Source: Anaerolinea sp.
GTDB taxonomy: Bacteria; Chloroflexota; Anaerolineae; Anaerolineales; Anaerolineaceae
Direction: 5' to 3'
Assembly (NCBI GenBank): GCA_029975965.1
Contig: JARKOV010000175.1
Span: 1 to 10,160 of the forward strand
DNA: 10,160 bases
The translations under genes were made by a program, and so were the position numbers. Below are positions 1 through 6,440 of this stretch, piece by piece (position 1 is the first letter of the stretch; every line of letters begins with the position of its first letter). The notes under the pieces were generated by a model. It was not told the origin of the DNA. It saw only the letters and a list, made by a program, of their open reading frames with translations, and searched no databases.

Positions 1-18
1 TAAACGGTGGCGGTGTAA

Positions 19-68
19 TTTATTTTCTGTAAGATGTGGGCTTTGCCCCACATTTTACACAAAATAAA
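19..68. terminator. Inverted repeat, probable bidirectional terminator
   Basis: Two 22-base arms (19-40 and 47-68) are complementary except at two positions, one of which is a G:U-type pair in one RNA orientation. The GC-rich top of the stem is GTGGG/CCCAC around a six-base loop, and the lower stem is AT-rich. Read on the plus strand, the GC-rich helix is followed by TTTT inside the lower stem, as in an intrinsic terminator. Read on the minus strand it lies 37 bases after the stop of the sugar kinase gene and would end that transcript. The symmetry and the position after a stop codon support termination. Rho-independent efficiency cannot be judged because the U-run on the minus side is poor. 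Confidence 0.6.
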
Positions 69-104
69 TTGAAACACAATCTGCGTGGGCAGCCAGGAAC
101 GCAA

Positions 105-1037
105 TCAGATGGAGATCACCCGGGTTTCCTGGAGCAGGCGCATCACGTCAGCCGGTCGGCACTCTGCGCTGCCCTTGGTGAGCACGGTGGCGGCTCCGGC
201 GGCAGCGCCCCAGCGTAACGCGGTCGGCCAGGGCTCGCCGAGGGACAACCTCCAGGGGATCATGGCAGACACAGCTTCGCCTGCGCCGGTGCCATTGACC
301 TCTACCTGCGGCGGGCTGAATGCGCGCCAGTCGCCCGAGGTGGTCAACGCCAGGATGCCGTAGTCGCCACAGGTGATGAGCAGGTTGTCCAAGTCATATT
401 TGTTGCGGATGGATTGCGCAGAGTGGTGGATTTCATCGATGGTCTCGGATGGAAGACCAAAGGTCAGCTCCAGCTCCCGACGGTTCATCTTCATGATCGT
501 CGGTTGGCTGCGAACCGCTGCGTTGGCCGGCGGGCCGAAACAGTCGATCAGGACGGACTTTTGTTGCGCCTTTGCCTGCCTGCAGAGCATGCTGTAAAAA
601 TCGTGGGGAGCACCGGGAGGGAGCGTCCCGGCCAGGATCACCCACCTGGCTTGTGGAAGCAGCTTCTCGTATGCGGCCTGGAATCGGGCGCAGTCTTCTT
701 CCTGGACCTCATACCCGGCGGTGATGATGTGGCTGTGCCGGCGGTGTGTGGTCTCCACGATGATGTGCGAGAGGCGCGTCTCGCCTTCCACCAGGATCAA
801 TTCGCGCGGGATACCCGCCTGGTCAAGCAGATCGATCAACCGGTTTTGGTTGTGGCTGCCCAGAAAGGCGAGGGCGAAGGTGTCCAGGCCAAAATCGCGC
901 TGGACGTGAGAGATTGCCAGACCTTTTCCGCCCAACGAATCGATGTAATTCCCTGTGCGCATGGTTTTCCCGGGGATAAATTCCTCGATGAACAGGATAT
1001 GGTCCAGCGCAGAATTGGCGGTGACCGTTAAAAACAT
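105..1037 (-). CDS. PfkB-family sugar (phosphate) kinase, FruK/LacC-like, with altered active-site motif
   Basis: This 310-residue protein has the layout of the 1-phosphofructokinase/tagatose-6-phosphate kinase branch of the PfkB (ribokinase-like) family, cytosolic enzymes that phosphorylate sugar phosphates with ATP. Visible landmarks are TVTANSALD (4-12, family T-x-NPALD), GGKG (36-39), LAGTLPPGAP (135-144, family SG-LPPG-P), K-x-N-R-R-E (183-188), and a C-terminal nucleotide-binding region. Two key positions deviate. The family catalytic Asp of GAGD is Glu254 (GAGE, codon at 276-278), and the Asn usual after GGKG-x is Ala41. I chose the ATG at 1037 because homology begins right there; an upstream in-frame ATG at 1118 would add 27 AT-rich-coded residues that overlap the predicted promoter and operator. 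No clear Shine-Dalgarno precedes the start. It diverges from the secreted protein gene, so a role in carbohydrate use is plausible. It may be a divergent kinase or a weakly active paralogue. Confidence 0.85.
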   Translation of the reverse strand: MFLTVTANSALDHILFIEEFIPGKTMRTGNYIDSLGGKGLAISHVQRDFGLDTFALAFLGSHNQNRLIDLLDQAGIPRELILVEGETRLSHIIVETTHRRHSHIITAGYEVQEEDCARFQAAYEKLLPQARWVILAGTLPPGAPHDFYSMLCRQAKAQQKSVLIDCFGPPANAAVRSQPTIMKMNRRELELTFGLPSETIDEIHHSAQSIRNKYDLDNLLITCGDYGILALTTSGDWRAFSPPQVEVNGTGAGEAVSAMIPWRLSLGEPWPTALRWGAAAGAATVLTKGSAECRPADVMRLLQETRVISI

Positions 1038-1049
1038 GGGGTAGATGAT

Positions 1050-1055
1050 ACTATA
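1050..1055 (-). promoter_or_regulatory. Candidate -10 box for the sugar kinase gene
   Basis: TATAGT on the minus strand matches the sigma-70 -10 consensus at five of six positions and ends 12 bases before the kinase ATG, predicting a leader of about 6 nt. No good -35 is seen at 16-18 bp; TTAAAG at 1079-1074 is weak. The CRP-like palindrome would lie at about -68.5 from this start, not a standard activator phase. Confidence 0.4.
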
Positions 1056-1103
1056 AAAATTTTGATCTGGTGTCTTTAAGGCGCACTTCGAGTTTTCTTG
1101 ATA

Positions 1104-1119
1104 TGTGAACAATATCACA
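1104..1119. promoter_or_regulatory. CRP/FNR-type operator palindrome TGTGA-N6-TCACA
   Basis: TGTGAACAATATCACA contains both half-sites of the canonical CRP consensus without mismatch. Its centre, between 1111 and 1112, is at -41.5 from the transcription start predicted by the TACAAT box at 1141-1146. This is the exact spacing of class II CRP-dependent promoters. It lies in the shared upstream region of the sugar kinase and the secreted protein genes. The match to the consensus is seen directly; binding by a CRP/FNR-family regulator is inferred, and no such regulator is encoded in the window. Confidence 0.65.
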
Positions 1120-1140
1120 CGTATGGATAGCCGCCGGGAT

Positions 1141-1146
1141 TACAAT
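1141..1146 (+). promoter_or_regulatory. -10 box of the secreted protein gene, leaderless arrangement
   Basis: TACAAT (five of six to consensus) is followed by exactly 7 bases and then the ATG at 1154, so the predicted transcription start is at 1153. There is no -35 match at the proper distance, which fits dependence on an activator bound at 1104-1119. The missing Shine-Dalgarno upstream of 1154 fits leaderless translation. An alternative, poorer promoter (TTGATA 1098-1103 with TATGGA 1122-1127) would place the palindrome in its spacer and imply repression. Confidence 0.5.
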
Positions 1147-1153
1147 TTCTAGT

Positions 1154-3376
1154 ATGACGCGCAAAAGCATCCTTTGCATTCTTGCACTGGCCCTCTTGGT
1201 GCCTGCCAGCGGTTTCGCCCCTCTCGCGGCGCCGCTGGCTTTGACTAAAGTGATCTACGATGACGCACTCGGCGCGGGGTGGAGCGATTGGTCGTGGGCC
1301 ACGGTGAACCTGGCGGCGACCCAATATGTTCACGGTGGTAGCAAGAGCATCTCGGTGGCTTATGGCGCCTGGCAGGGTCTTTACTTCCACAAAGCCGGTG
1401 CAGACACTCTCGGGGCAACTCACCTGCGCTTCTACCTGCATGGCGGTGGAGCTGGCGGGCAGCAGATGAACCTGTTCCTCAACCTGCAGGTCGGCGGCGT
1501 GGACCAAAACGGGCCGGCGGTGGCAGTTCCACCACCCCCCGCAGGCGCGTGGGTGGAGGTGTCGGTGCCGCTGGCGACGCTGAACCCTGGCGGGGCCACC
1601 GTCACCGGCATCACCTGGCAGGGATCGATTAACGGCAACCAGCCGACGGTATATTTTGACGACATCGCCTTCACCAGCGCAGAGGATCCCAACGCGCCGC
1701 AGCTTTCGGAGGGTCGCCTGCTGCCTCGCGCGGTCCCCGCGGACGGGACCACCTACTTGACGGTGAGGGTCGTGGTCAGCGACCCTCAGGGAGCCGGGGA
1801 TATCACCGGGGTCACGCTGGACGCGTCCGCCCTGGGGCGGGGGACGGTGGCATTACGCGATGATGGGCGCAGCAATGACGGCGCGGCGGGAGACGGCGTT
1901 TACGGCGCAGCGCTGACAATCGCTCCGGGAACGACGCCGGGCGAGGCAGCCTTGCTGGTCAGCGCCTCCGATCAGGCCGGGCACCAGTCTGCGCTCCCGC
2001 TGGGTGTGCTGTCGGTGTTGGGTGCGGCGGGCGGCCACATTCCTGCCGGGCTGCCGCAGCGCATCGCCTGGGGTTCCAACGCCTGGAGTGAAACCCCCGG
2101 CGACGACTGGCAGGTGAACAGCGGCGTGGCATGGGATTACGTCTACCAGTACATCACCTGGGGTTGGGAAAGCTGGGGCGGTAATTTTGTCTCGCGTTTC
2201 GTCAACCAGGCCTGGGGAAAGGGCTATGTGCCGGTGGTGACGGTGTACATGATCCTGGGAGTCCCGCCGGACTGCGGGGAGACCAGCACCTGTTATGCCC
2301 AGAAATTGCAGAATGCGTCCACCGTGGCCAATTATCTGGCCTCGTTGCAGCGCGCCTTGCAAGAGGCAAACGGCTCGCAGCCGGTGATCTTCAACCTGGA
2401 GCCGGATTTTTACGGCTACATGCAGCAGCTCAGCAACAGCGCGACACGTCCACCCGGCGTGGTGGCGGACCAGCCCTCGTCATACCCGGTGGCGTTGAAC
2501 AAGGCGGGTTACCCGAACAACCTGAGCGGTTTTGGGCGATACATTGTCGACTTGATCCACAACACCGCGCCGAACGCGCTCGCTGCGCCGATGGCCAGCA
2601 TGTGGGCGACGAACGGTGACCCGCAATCGGTGACCGCTCTTGGGGCGATTCAGATGGCGCAACGCACGGCGGCTTTTATCGACGCGATGGGTGGCGCGCA
2701 GGCCGACCTGCTGGTGGTGGAGTGGAGCGACCGCGATTCGGGGCGCGGAATCAGGCCGTGGTGGGATGACCTCGACCAGGAATTACCCCGCCCGACGCGG
2801 GCGATATTGTGGGAAAATGCCCTCTCGAGGGCTTCTGGAAAGCGTTTGCTGCTCTGGCAGGTGCCGGCAGGCAACATGAGCCTGGATAACGCTTCCTGCA
2901 ACCATTACCAGGACAACCGCCCGGCTTACGCTTTCTCGCATCCACGAGACCTGGCGGACGCCGGGGTGATCGGGGTGCTGTTTGGCGGGGGAGATGGCTG
3001 CTCGACCCAGGTGTGGACGGACGGCGGTTTCATCGCCGCTCAAGGAGCGATTGCCTACGCCAACCCGGCGACTCCCGGTGGGTTGAGCGCCAGTAGCCCG
3101 GTGGGACCGGTCGTCGGAGTGCGCTGGAACGAGAGCAGTGAGCCGGATCGCTGGGGCTACCGGCTGGTCTACCGTAAGCTGCCGACTGGAAGTGAGCAGG
3201 TGATGGACGTCGGGCGGCGCAATGCGGCCAGCCTGGTGTTGCCGGAAGCCGGCGCCTGGGAAGTGCGCGTGCGAGCGTACGACGCGATGAAAAACGAAAG
3301 TGGGCTGTCTGCGCCGGTGACCGTGACGACCTTCGAAAATGCACTGCGGGTTTTTCTCCCCACCGTCCGGCGATAA
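1154..3376 (+). CDS. Secreted multidomain protein: CBM-like, Ig-like, putative TIM-barrel and FN3 domains
   Basis: This 740-residue protein starts with a signal peptide (MTRKS, then a hydrophobic stretch to about residue 30). Residues 33-173 resemble a carbohydrate-binding jelly roll (YDDAL-x-GWSDWSW, a GAWQGL-type strand, final VYFDDIAF). Residues 182-288 look like an Ig-like domain with an acidic, calcium-site-like loop DDGRSNDGAAGDGVYGA (236-252). Residues 300-636 form the largest unit, probably an alpha/beta barrel. Candidate acids are Glu416 in FNLEPDFY (like the beta-4 acid of clan GH-A hydrolases) and Glu523 in VVEWSDRD or Glu554 in LWEN. Residues 638-727 look like a fibronectin type III domain, followed by the C-terminal tail FLPTVRR. 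Cys374/Cys380 and Cys582/Cys616 could form disulfides. I cannot assign a glycoside hydrolase family, and a catalytic role is inferred. The likely job is binding and perhaps cleaving a polysaccharide outside the cell, with the divergent sugar kinase acting on imported products. Codon use and composition match the neighbours. Confidence 0.85.
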   Translation: MTRKSILCILALALLVPASGFAPLAAPLALTKVIYDDALGAGWSDWSWATVNLAATQYVHGGSKSISVAYGAWQGLYFHKAGADTLGATHLRFYLHGGGAGGQQMNLFLNLQVGGVDQNGPAVAVPPPPAGAWVEVSVPLATLNPGGATVTGITWQGSINGNQPTVYFDDIAFTSAEDPNAPQLSEGRLLPRAVPADGTTYLTVRVVVSDPQGAGDITGVTLDASALGRGTVALRDDGRSNDGAAGDGVYGAALTIAPGTTPGEAALLVSASDQAGHQSALPLGVLSVLGAAGGHIPAGLPQRIAWGSNAWSETPGDDWQVNSGVAWDYVYQYITWGWESWGGNFVSRFVNQAWGKGYVPVVTVYMILGVPPDCGETSTCYAQKLQNASTVANYLASLQRALQEANGSQPVIFNLEPDFYGYMQQLSNSATRPPGVVADQPSSYPVALNKAGYPNNLSGFGRYIVDLIHNTAPNALAAPMASMWATNGDPQSVTALGAIQMAQRTAAFIDAMGGAQADLLVVEWSDRDSGRGIRPWWDDLDQELPRPTRAILWENALSRASGKRLLLWQVPAGNMSLDNASCNHYQDNRPAYAFSHPRDLADAGVIGVLFGGGDGCSTQVWTDGGFIAAQGAIAYANPATPGGLSASSPVGPVVGVRWNESSEPDRWGYRLVYRKLPTGSEQVMDVGRRNAASLVLPEAGAWEVRVRAYDAMKNESGLSAPVTVTTFENALRVFLPTVRR

Positions 3377-3381
3377 CCACC

Positions 3382-3420
3382 AGGAGCGCAAGCGGGAGAC
3401 TGTCTCCCGCTTGCGCTCCT
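3382..3420. terminator. Perfect 18-bp inverted repeat between convergent genes
   Basis: Arms 3382-3399 (AGGAGCGCAAGCGGGAGA) and 3403-3420 are perfectly complementary around a three-base loop. The hairpin begins five bases after the stop of the secreted protein gene and, on the other strand, 12 bases after the stop of the ligase gene, so it serves both as a terminator. Neither side carries a U-run, so this is either a non-canonical terminator or a 3'-end-protecting hairpin. Confidence 0.75.
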
Positions 3421-3431
3421 ATCAGCCAGGG

Positions 3432-4958
3432 TTAAAGCGAATTTTCGCGGTTTTGCAGGTCGGCGCGGCCGATTTTGCCGGTGGGCGTCATCGGCATGTG
3501 GTCGATGATCTCGATGAAAGCAAGCTGGTGGTCCTTGCCCATCACCTGCTCGACCTGGGCGAATAACTCCTCGAGCGTGGCATGTTGTCCTTCGTACAGC
3601 TCGATCACCGCTTTGGGGAGCTGGCCGGCTACCGGATCGGATTTGGCGATGACGCAAACATAGCGCACCGCCGGGTGGCGCAGCAGCGCTTCCTCGATCG
3701 GGCGAGGGAAGATCACCTTGCCGTGCGAGAATATCCGCTCGCTCCAGCGCCCAACCAGGCGGATGTACCCTTCGGCGTCCATCACGCCCATATCCCCGGT
3801 GTGCAGCCAGCCGTTACGCAAGGCTTCGGCGGTTTTCTCTGGCAGCTTGTGATAACCCACCATCACGCCGCCGCGGATGAGGATCTCGCCGGGCTGATCG
3901 GGGGGAAGCTCTTCGTCATCCTCGCCGGCGATGCGCACTTCGCGGTCGGGGAGCTCCTGCCCGATGGCCGCCAGGCGGTTGCCGCGCTCCGCGCGCGGAT
4001 AACCCAGCGCAACGAAGCCGCCTAACTCGCTTTGCCCGTAGCTTTCGACCAGCGGGGCGCCGAGCTCGTCCTGCCAGGCCAGCTTCAGCTCCGGTGGGAC
4101 CGGTGCGCCGCCCGAGACAACGAAGCGCAAGGAGGCGGGTTTGCGCCCCTTCTGGCGCGATACGTTGAGCAAGTCGGTCAGCAACAATGGATTGGCAACC
4201 ATGTAGGTCATGCCCAACCGGTCCATCTCATCCCAAACCACTTCGGGATTCCAGCGCGTGCGAATGCCGATGTAAACTCCACGATGAAGCCCGGCTAGCA
4301 GGTTGCCCACCAGGTGATAAGACGACGCCAGCGAGGTAGGCCCCAGCGAGAAATCTGCCTGGCTGAGCTGCAGCCGCTCGGCGATGCAGTGAGTGGCGCG
4401 GGCGGTGTAGCCGTGCGCCAGGATGGCGCCTTTGGGTTTGCCCGACGAGCCGGAGGTGTAAGACAGGTGGGCGGGGTCTTCTCCATCGACAGCGACGGAG
4501 GGCGGTTTTAGATTCGCCCCTACCAGTTGGTTCCAATCCAACGAGCCAGGACGCTCGCCGTCGAAGCACACGGTGTGGCGCACCGAAGGCATCTCGGACC
4601 GGGCGCGCTCGACCACCTCGTGCAGGTCGCCGGTGTAGATCAGCACGTTGGGTTCAGCGTCCTGGACAAACCAGGCCAGATTCTGCGCCTGTAATACGTT
4701 GATGTGCGCCGACACGGCGCCCAGCTTCCACGCGCCGAACATCACGTTGACGTAATCGATGCCGTTGTGGGCAAAGATGCCCACCCGATCGCCTTTGCGG
4801 ACGCCGAGGTCTGCCAAAGCGCCTGCAACGGCATCGCTGACCTGGTCGCCTTCGGCATAAGTGATCGAGCGCTGCCGGTCACTCCAATACAGGTAGGGGT
4901 GCTCGGGTATCCGCCAGGCCATTTTGCGCAGCATGTCGTTGAAGGTCAGGAAACTCAT
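3432..4958 (-). CDS. AMP-forming acyl-CoA synthetase-like ligase (adenylate-forming enzyme)
   Basis: This 508-residue protein belongs to the ANL superfamily, which activates a carboxylate as acyl-AMP and usually transfers it to CoA. Visible core motifs are the phosphate-binding loop YTSGSSGKPKG (167-177), SGGAPVPPEL (282-291), the A5 motif ESYGQSE (305-311), A7 HTGD (386-389), the hinge region GRWSERIFSHG (403-413), and the A10 lysine Lys495 in PTGK. Length matches fatty or aryl acyl-CoA ligases. The hinge differs from the usual GR-x-K-D-x-I: Ser406 and Glu407 replace Lys and Asp. The ATG at 4958 is preceded by AGGAGG (4970-4965) with a six-base spacer. It is the last gene of a three-gene operon and starts 22 bp after the enolase-superfamily gene. 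The substrate is unknown; an acid made by the two upstream enzymes is the contextual guess. Confidence 0.9.
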   Translation of the reverse strand: MSFLTFNDMLRKMAWRIPEHPYLYWSDRQRSITYAEGDQVSDAVAGALADLGVRKGDRVGIFAHNGIDYVNVMFGAWKLGAVSAHINVLQAQNLAWFVQDAEPNVLIYTGDLHEVVERARSEMPSVRHTVCFDGERPGSLDWNQLVGANLKPPSVAVDGEDPAHLSYTSGSSGKPKGAILAHGYTARATHCIAERLQLSQADFSLGPTSLASSYHLVGNLLAGLHRGVYIGIRTRWNPEVVWDEMDRLGMTYMVANPLLLTDLLNVSRQKGRKPASLRFVVSGGAPVPPELKLAWQDELGAPLVESYGQSELGGFVALGYPRAERGNRLAAIGQELPDREVRIAGEDDEELPPDQPGEILIRGGVMVGYHKLPEKTAEALRNGWLHTGDMGVMDAEGYIRLVGRWSERIFSHGKVIFPRPIEEALLRHPAVRYVCVIAKSDPVAGQLPKAVIELYEGQHATLEELFAQVEQVMGKDHQLAFIEIIDHMPMTPTGKIGRADLQNRENSL

Positions 4959-4980
4959 GGTTTACCTCCTCAGAGTCAGG

Positions 4981-6363
4981 CTAACTCCACAAGCGGTCGT
5001 GGGACCAATCGGCGTCCCACTGGTCGGTGGGCTCCCACAGGCCAGGGATGTTGGGATGGATGTGTTCGGCGAGCACCTCGTCGTTGAGGGATTCGATGCC
5101 GAGACCGGGCCGGTCGGGCACCTCGATATAGCCATTCTTGACCAGCGGCTTCGGCAGGCCGGTGATCATGTCGTCCCACCAGGGCACGTCGACGGAATGG
5201 TATTCGAGGGCCAGGAAGTTCTCGGTGGCGGCGACACTGTGCACAGCCGCCAGGCAGCCGATTGGGCTTTCGGCCATATGCACGGCCATCGCCACGCCAT
5301 GTTCCAGGGCGAGATCACCAATTTTCTTGTTTTCGAGGATGCCGCCCGAGCTGAGCACGTCTGGATGGATGACCGACACGCCGCGAGCCTCGAGCAATGG
5401 CAGGAAGCCTTCTTTGAGGTAAATGTCTTCGCCGGTGCAAACTGGAATATTAATAGCCTGGCTGAGGCGCACGTACTGGTCGGTGTACTGCCAGGGCACC
5501 ATATCCTCGACCCAGGCCAGGTTGTACTTCTCCAGGCGTTTGCCCAGCCGAATGCAATCTTCAAGGGCGATGTGCCCGAAGTGGTCGGTGGCCAGGGGGA
5601 CGGTGTAGCCGATCACCGAGCGCACCTCGGCGACATATTGCTCGAGCAAGTCGATGCCTTTTTCGGTCAGGTGGATGCCGGTGATCGGATGGGGGATGTT
5701 GTAAATGTCGAACGAGCGGTTGCGCGCTTCGCGTTCTTCGGGTGTTTTGACATCCCACTTCCAGCCGTGACGACCTAATTTCTGCATCTCTTCCATGAAG
5801 CCGAGTGGGTAACTGAGCGCGCCGGGCTCGTGGGCGATCAAGCCAATGCCCACGTCCATCTTGAGGAAAGTGAAGCCGAGTTCCATGCGTTTCTTGAGCG
5901 CCTTGCCCATCTTGATTCCGTCCGGCTTGCCGCTCACATCCGTATCGCAATAGATGCGCACGGTGTCGCGGAACTTGCCGCCGAGCATCTGGTAGACCGG
6001 CACACCATATGCTTTTCCCGCCAGGTCCCACAGCGCCACTTCCACGCCGCACACGCCGCCGGCCTGGCGCGATTGGCCGCCAAACTGCTTGATGCGCCGG
6101 AATAGCTTGTCCACGTTGCAGGGGTTTTCACCCAGCAACACACGCTTGAGCATCAGCGCGTAGGTCTTGGTGGCGGCGTCGCGCACTTCGCCGAAGCCGA
6201 CCAAACCCTGGTTGGTGTAGAGCTTCATCAGCGTGCAGTGCATCGGCGCGCCGGCGATGTCGACAAAGCGCATGTCGGTGATGCGCAGGTCGGAGGGCTT
6301 CGAAAAGGTGTTGACGTTATTCAGGGTGTGTTCATAATTTTCTTGAGCAGGTTTTTTTGCCAT
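4981..6363 (-). CDS. Enolase-superfamily dehydratase, mandelate racemase/muconate lactonizing group
   Basis: This 460-residue protein should act in the cytosol on an acid-sugar-like carboxylate, abstracting the alpha proton with Mg2+ stabilisation of the enolate. The N-terminal capping domain covers about 25-150, followed by the barrel. Candidate residues are Lys168 in FLKMD (the first Lys of the usual K-x-K; the second position is Asp170), metal ligands Asp260, Glu286 and Glu312, and the Asp335/His362 dyad. The spacings 26, 26, 23 and 27 equal those of mandelate racemase D195, E221, E247, D270 and H297. An extra segment of about 60 residues lies between Lys168 and Asp260. Among relatives, aldonate or aldarate dehydratases are the best guess; racemase activity is not excluded. 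I chose the ATG at 6363, preceded by GAGG (6373-6370). A GTG at 6444, overlapping the upstream stop as GTGA, would add 27 residues without family similarity. It is the middle gene of the operon. Confidence 0.9.
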   Translation of the reverse strand: MAKKPAQENYEHTLNNVNTFSKPSDLRITDMRFVDIAGAPMHCTLMKLYTNQGLVGFGEVRDAATKTYALMLKRVLLGENPCNVDKLFRRIKQFGGQSRQAGGVCGVEVALWDLAGKAYGVPVYQMLGGKFRDTVRIYCDTDVSGKPDGIKMGKALKKRMELGFTFLKMDVGIGLIAHEPGALSYPLGFMEEMQKLGRHGWKWDVKTPEEREARNRSFDIYNIPHPITGIHLTEKGIDLLEQYVAEVRSVIGYTVPLATDHFGHIALEDCIRLGKRLEKYNLAWVEDMVPWQYTDQYVRLSQAINIPVCTGEDIYLKEGFLPLLEARGVSVIHPDVLSSGGILENKKIGDLALEHGVAMAVHMAESPIGCLAAVHSVAATENFLALEYHSVDVPWWDDMITGLPKPLVKNGYIEVPDRPGLGIESLNDEVLAEHIHPNIPGLWEPTDQWDADWSHDRLWS

Positions 6364-6369
6364 GGATTG

Positions 6370-6373
6370 CCTC
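6370..6373 (-). promoter_or_regulatory. Ribosome binding site deciding the dehydratase start
   Basis: GAGG on the minus strand lies six bases before the ATG at 6363. The competing GTG at 6444 and ATG at 6375 have no comparable sequence in front, so this site decides the start and leaves a 77-bp gap after the SDR gene. Confidence 0.6.
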
Positions 6374-6440
6374 ATTCTGATTAAGGATTGTGGTATCGAT
6401 GCAATGCGTGCATGCGCAAAGATGATATGCGAAAGGCAGA

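Noticed and set aside
414..1031. Plus-strand open frame of 205 codons opposite the sugar kinase
   Set aside because: It is an antisense shadow of a recognisable PfkB protein, with low-complexity, motif-free translation.
1038..1118. N-terminal extension of the sugar kinase from an ATG at 1118
   Set aside because: The added 27 residues are unlike the family, AT-rich in coding, and would span the predicted -10 box and the CRP-like operator.
4924..5778. Long plus-strand open frame (284 codons) opposite the dehydratase gene
   Set aside because: The opposite strand encodes a clear enolase-superfamily protein with all key residues. The plus-strand product has no recognisable motif and is a by-product of GC-rich codon use.
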